A stretch of DNA of 64,000 nt. It comes from Methylobacterium mesophilicum SR1.6/6. GTDB lineage: Bacteria; Pseudomonadota; Alphaproteobacteria; Rhizobiales; Beijerinckiaceae. The DNA is taken from the NCBI RefSeq assembly GCF_000364445.2, contig NZ_CP043538.1, positions 3,801,447 to 3,865,446 of the forward strand, read 5' to 3'. How positions within the stretch are numbered: the stretch's first letter is position 1; each line of letters opens with the position of its first letter. The position numbers were made by a program, and so were the translations under genes. This document shows positions 62,138-64,000 of this stretch, one piece after another. Below the pieces are notes generated by a model, which had not been told where the DNA came from, made no database searches, and saw nothing but the letters and a program-made list of their open reading frames with translations.

Positions 62138-62174
62138 TCTCCCGCCCTCCCCCGCAGAGGGGGGGAGGGAGAGA
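62138..62174. repeat. Intergenic palindrome, family D, copy 3
   Basis: CTCTCCCGCCCTCCCCCGCA begins the element and GGGGGGAGGGAGAG ends it, an inverted repeat with a short loop close to the stop codon of the SAF-domain oxidoreductase. Might serve as its terminator. Confidence 0.65.
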
Positions 62175-62208
62175 AGCGGCGATGTTTCTGATGTCATCCG
62201 GATCCGGA

Positions 62209-63570
62209 TCAACCAGCCGCGCCACCCCACTCCGTCCGGAACAGGTCCTCCATGTCGCGCCGGACGCGGATCGCCTCCTGCCCCGCGTCGAACGCCACGT
62301 CGCTCCAGCGCACGATCCGCCCCGCGGGAACGTCGGTCTTCAGGACCATGTTGTGGGCGAGACCGATCGGCAGGGCGTCCTGCGCCAGGGCGTCGGCCGC
62401 CGGGATCAGCTTGCCGTAGACGGTGAAGCCGCCCTCCCCGTCGAGCGTCTCCCCCGCCCGCAGGGCCCGCTTGGCGGTGGCCGCCACGTCGCCGCGCCAG
62501 TCGCCCGTCGCCCCCGTGGCCTCGCCGCGGACCGCGATGGAGGCCACCGAGATCCCGAGTTCCAGGCCGATCAGGTGGTAGGGCTTGTAGGTGGCGGCGT
62601 AGAGCCCGCTGTCGTCGGTCTTCAGGCCGTACTGGGCGAAGCAGTTGCGCACGTAAGGACTCGGTGCCGCGAACACCGCGTAGACGCCCCAGCGCAGGTC
62701 CCGGAACACCGGCCGTCCGTCCCGCTCCAGGGACGAGACCACCTCGACCGTGCCGCGCTCCGCCAGGATTCCGCCATCCGCCGCGGGCCGCAGGACGCTC
62801 GGCAGGTCGTCGACGCCGCAGGGCGGGAAGGCGAGGCCGTCGCGCGGGGGCGTCAGCCCGCAGGCATTGGCCACCGCGGCCATCTCCAGCGCCGACTTGG
62901 TGCCGTCCAGGAAGGAGTTGAACATCTGCGGGTTGAAGTCGCCGCCCGCGACCTGGTCCTCGCTGAACCCGTAATGGCCCCAGACCGTGTCGGGCGTGGA
63001 GGCGTGGTAGGCCGGCAGGTACTTGGTGCCCTTGCCGGCGCAGACCACCTCCAGCCCGATCGTGCGCGCCCAGTCGACCAGCTCGGCGATCAGCGCCGGC
63101 TGGTCGCCCGAGGCCATGGAGTAGATCACCCCGGCCTCGGCGGCCCTGCGCGCCAGCAGCGGCCCGGCGAGCACGTCGGCCTCGACGTTGACCATCACGA
63201 CGTGCTTTCCGTGCGCGAAGGCCTTGAGCGCGTGGCGGATGCCGGCGGCGGGGCTGCCGGTGGCGTCGATGACGATGTCCACGAAGGGGCTCGCGATCAT
63301 CGCGTCGGCATCCGCGGTGACGAAGGTGGTGCCGTCCCGCGCGGCCTCCTCCAGCCCGCGCGCGGCGAAGCGGGCGTCGTCCCAGCCCACCCGGCGCAGC
63401 GACGCGCGCGCCCGGTCCGGCGACAGGTCGGCCAGCGCGGTCAGGTGGATGCCGGGGGTGCGTGGCGCCTGGGACAGGTACATGGAGCCGAACTTGCCGG
63501 CCCCGATCAGGCCGACCCGGACGGGCCGGCCCTCGCCGGCGCGCCGCTGCAGCTTTGCGAAGAGGGACAT
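62209..63570 (-). CDS. NAD(P)-dependent oxidoreductase with SAF-like C-terminus (homoserine-dehydrogenase-like)
   Basis: 453 residues from ATG 63570. Rossmann fold VRVGLIGAGKFGSMYLSQAP near residue 17, then DIVIDATGSPAAGIRHALKA and a homoserine-dehydrogenase-like catalytic part (YSMASGDQPALIAELVDWAR). Residues about 345-453 form a SAF-like domain (GFTVYGKLIPAADALAQD). Relatives include the DXR-like (DRL) family proposed to make MEP in Brucella and others; membership here is a guess. No isoprenoid genes adjoin. Confidence 0.8.
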   Translation of the reverse strand: MSLFAKLQRRAGEGRPVRVGLIGAGKFGSMYLSQAPRTPGIHLTALADLSPDRARASLRRVGWDDARFAARGLEEAARDGTTFVTADADAMIASPFVDIVIDATGSPAAGIRHALKAFAHGKHVVMVNVEADVLAGPLLARRAAEAGVIYSMASGDQPALIAELVDWARTIGLEVVCAGKGTKYLPAYHASTPDTVWGHYGFSEDQVAGGDFNPQMFNSFLDGTKSALEMAAVANACGLTPPRDGLAFPPCGVDDLPSVLRPAADGGILAERGTVEVVSSLERDGRPVFRDLRWGVYAVFAAPSPYVRNCFAQYGLKTDDSGLYAATYKPYHLIGLELGISVASIAVRGEATGATGDWRGDVAATAKRALRAGETLDGEGGFTVYGKLIPAADALAQDALPIGLAHNMVLKTDVPAGRIVRWSDVAFDAGQEAIRVRRDMEDLFRTEWGGAAG

Positions 63571-63914
63571 GGGGCGTTCTCCCTGATCGGCGCACGGTCG
63601 GGGCCGGGCTCCGCCGCGTTGGCCTTGTGCTTGAAGACGGACCTAGCACTGGAAGGCGCAGACGCCCACGCAAAGGACCGCGACGGCGGAGACCAAAAGC
63701 GTGGCGCGATGGCCCCTTCGTCGTCCCGGGGCCGCGCGGCGGAGCCCGGGATCCAGACCCGCCGACGTGCCAAAACCCTGCGCCGACAGCGGATCTGGGT
63801 TGCCCGCCTCCGGCGTGCCCCTTCGGGTCCGGGCTCGCCTGCGGCGCCCCGGAACGACGGCGTGAGACCCGGGGCCTGTCGCCGAAGCGATCTCGCCCCG
63901 CGACGGTGCGCGCG
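63571..63914. other. Intergenic region with palindrome C3
   Basis: 344 bases between two minus-strand genes. 63719-63862 is a long member of family C. The rest shows no gene. Confidence 0.5.
63719..63862. repeat. Intergenic palindrome, family C, copy 3 (long form)
   Basis: CGTCGTCCCGGGG at 63719 and CCCCGGAACGACGG at 63847 are inverted, with GGAGCCCGGGATCCAG and GGTCCGGGCTCGCC as inner arms. The element is longer than the other C copies, perhaps two elements nested. Confidence 0.6.
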
Positions 63915-64000
63915 TCAGGCGGATGTCTCCTGCCCCGCCCGGCTCTCCGCCTCCACGTCGAGCAGCCAGCGGCGGAAGGCTCGGATCTTCGCCAGCGTCT
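63915..64000 (-). CDS. C-terminal end of a LysR-type regulator (partial)
   Basis: The minus strand from the window edge reads TLAKIRAFRRWLLDVEAESR then a short tail and stop at 63917-63915. The K-I-R-A-F-R-x-W-L-L phrase is the usual end of GcvA-like LysR regulators. Only 27 codons are inside the window. Confidence 0.55.
   Translation of the reverse strand, partial: TLAKIRAFRRWLLDVEAESRAGQETSA

Noticed and set aside
1..64000. tRNA, rRNA or CRISPR array
   Set aside because: Reading through, I saw no T-arm like sequence with a matching cloverleaf, no rRNA segments and no regularly spaced direct repeats; a tRNAscan or CRISPR finder would settle this.

Overview
The window reads as chromosomal DNA of a very GC-rich alphaproteobacterium of the Rhizobiales, most like Methylobacterium. 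This is inferred from gene content and style, not from a marker gene: a MucR/Ros-type regulator, an HWE-family histidine kinase, an Omp25/RopB-like porin, a DUF6894 protein, several small Methylobacterium-style hypothetical proteins, and dispersed palindromic intergenic repeats. I saw no rRNA, tRNA, CRISPR array, prophage or intact insertion sequence.

Layout. 1-11.3 kb: a PLP amino-acid decarboxylase overlapping a GNAT acetyltransferase, YceI divergent from a LysR regulator, a cupredoxin, a spermidine-synthase-like protein, an SRPBCC protein, an M20 amidohydrolase, a stand-alone PAS protein and a GlcG/HbpS-like protein. 11.6-14.9 kb: an Mfd-like helicase broken by one extra base near 13410. 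15.3-18.2 kb: a large GAF/PAS hybrid histidine kinase. 18.8-33.8 kb: mostly single genes and small proteins (Nudix, CYTH, peptide-type binding protein, MFS carrier, VOC protein, porin, GAF and PAS proteins, MucR-like regulator, DUF892 stress protein). 34-35.9 kb: an HWE kinase and its response regulator, translationally coupled. 35.9-44.5 kb: an FAD/NAD(P)-binding oxidoreductase, an AraC regulator, then a probable sulfur-scavenging block (LLM flavin monooxygenase, MetI-MetN-MetQ importer, YeeE/YedE pair). 45.3-51.6 kb: a tight five-gene run of metallophosphoesterase, ArsB-like carrier, internally duplicated YdcZ transporter, membrane-anchored TAXI binding protein and CHASE3 adenylate cyclase. 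52.7-55.1 kb: a GMC dehydrogenase with its Tat-exported small subunit. 55.6-60.4 kb: a branched-chain-amino-acid-type ABC importer with a fused LivM-LivG. 60.5-64 kb: a secreted propeller-like protein, a SAF-domain oxidoreductase and the tail of a LysR regulator.

Most notable signals: (1) two copies of a small-RNA-like element, at about 6.05-6.14 kb (minus) and 18.41-18.50 kb (plus), sharing a CCTCCC-containing core, a 5' hairpin whose stem covaries, and a terminator; (2) sequences matching the sigma-EcfG general-stress promoter upstream of one of these RNAs, of the DUF892 gene and of a small exported protein; (3) a near-perfect parS site at 37.58 kb; (4) the TAXI/CHASE3-cyclase/phosphoesterase operon, which looks like a cAMP-linked sensing module; (5) the frameshifted Mfd paralogue and a kinase whose conserved N-terminus has no start codon; (6) four families of intergenic palindromes.
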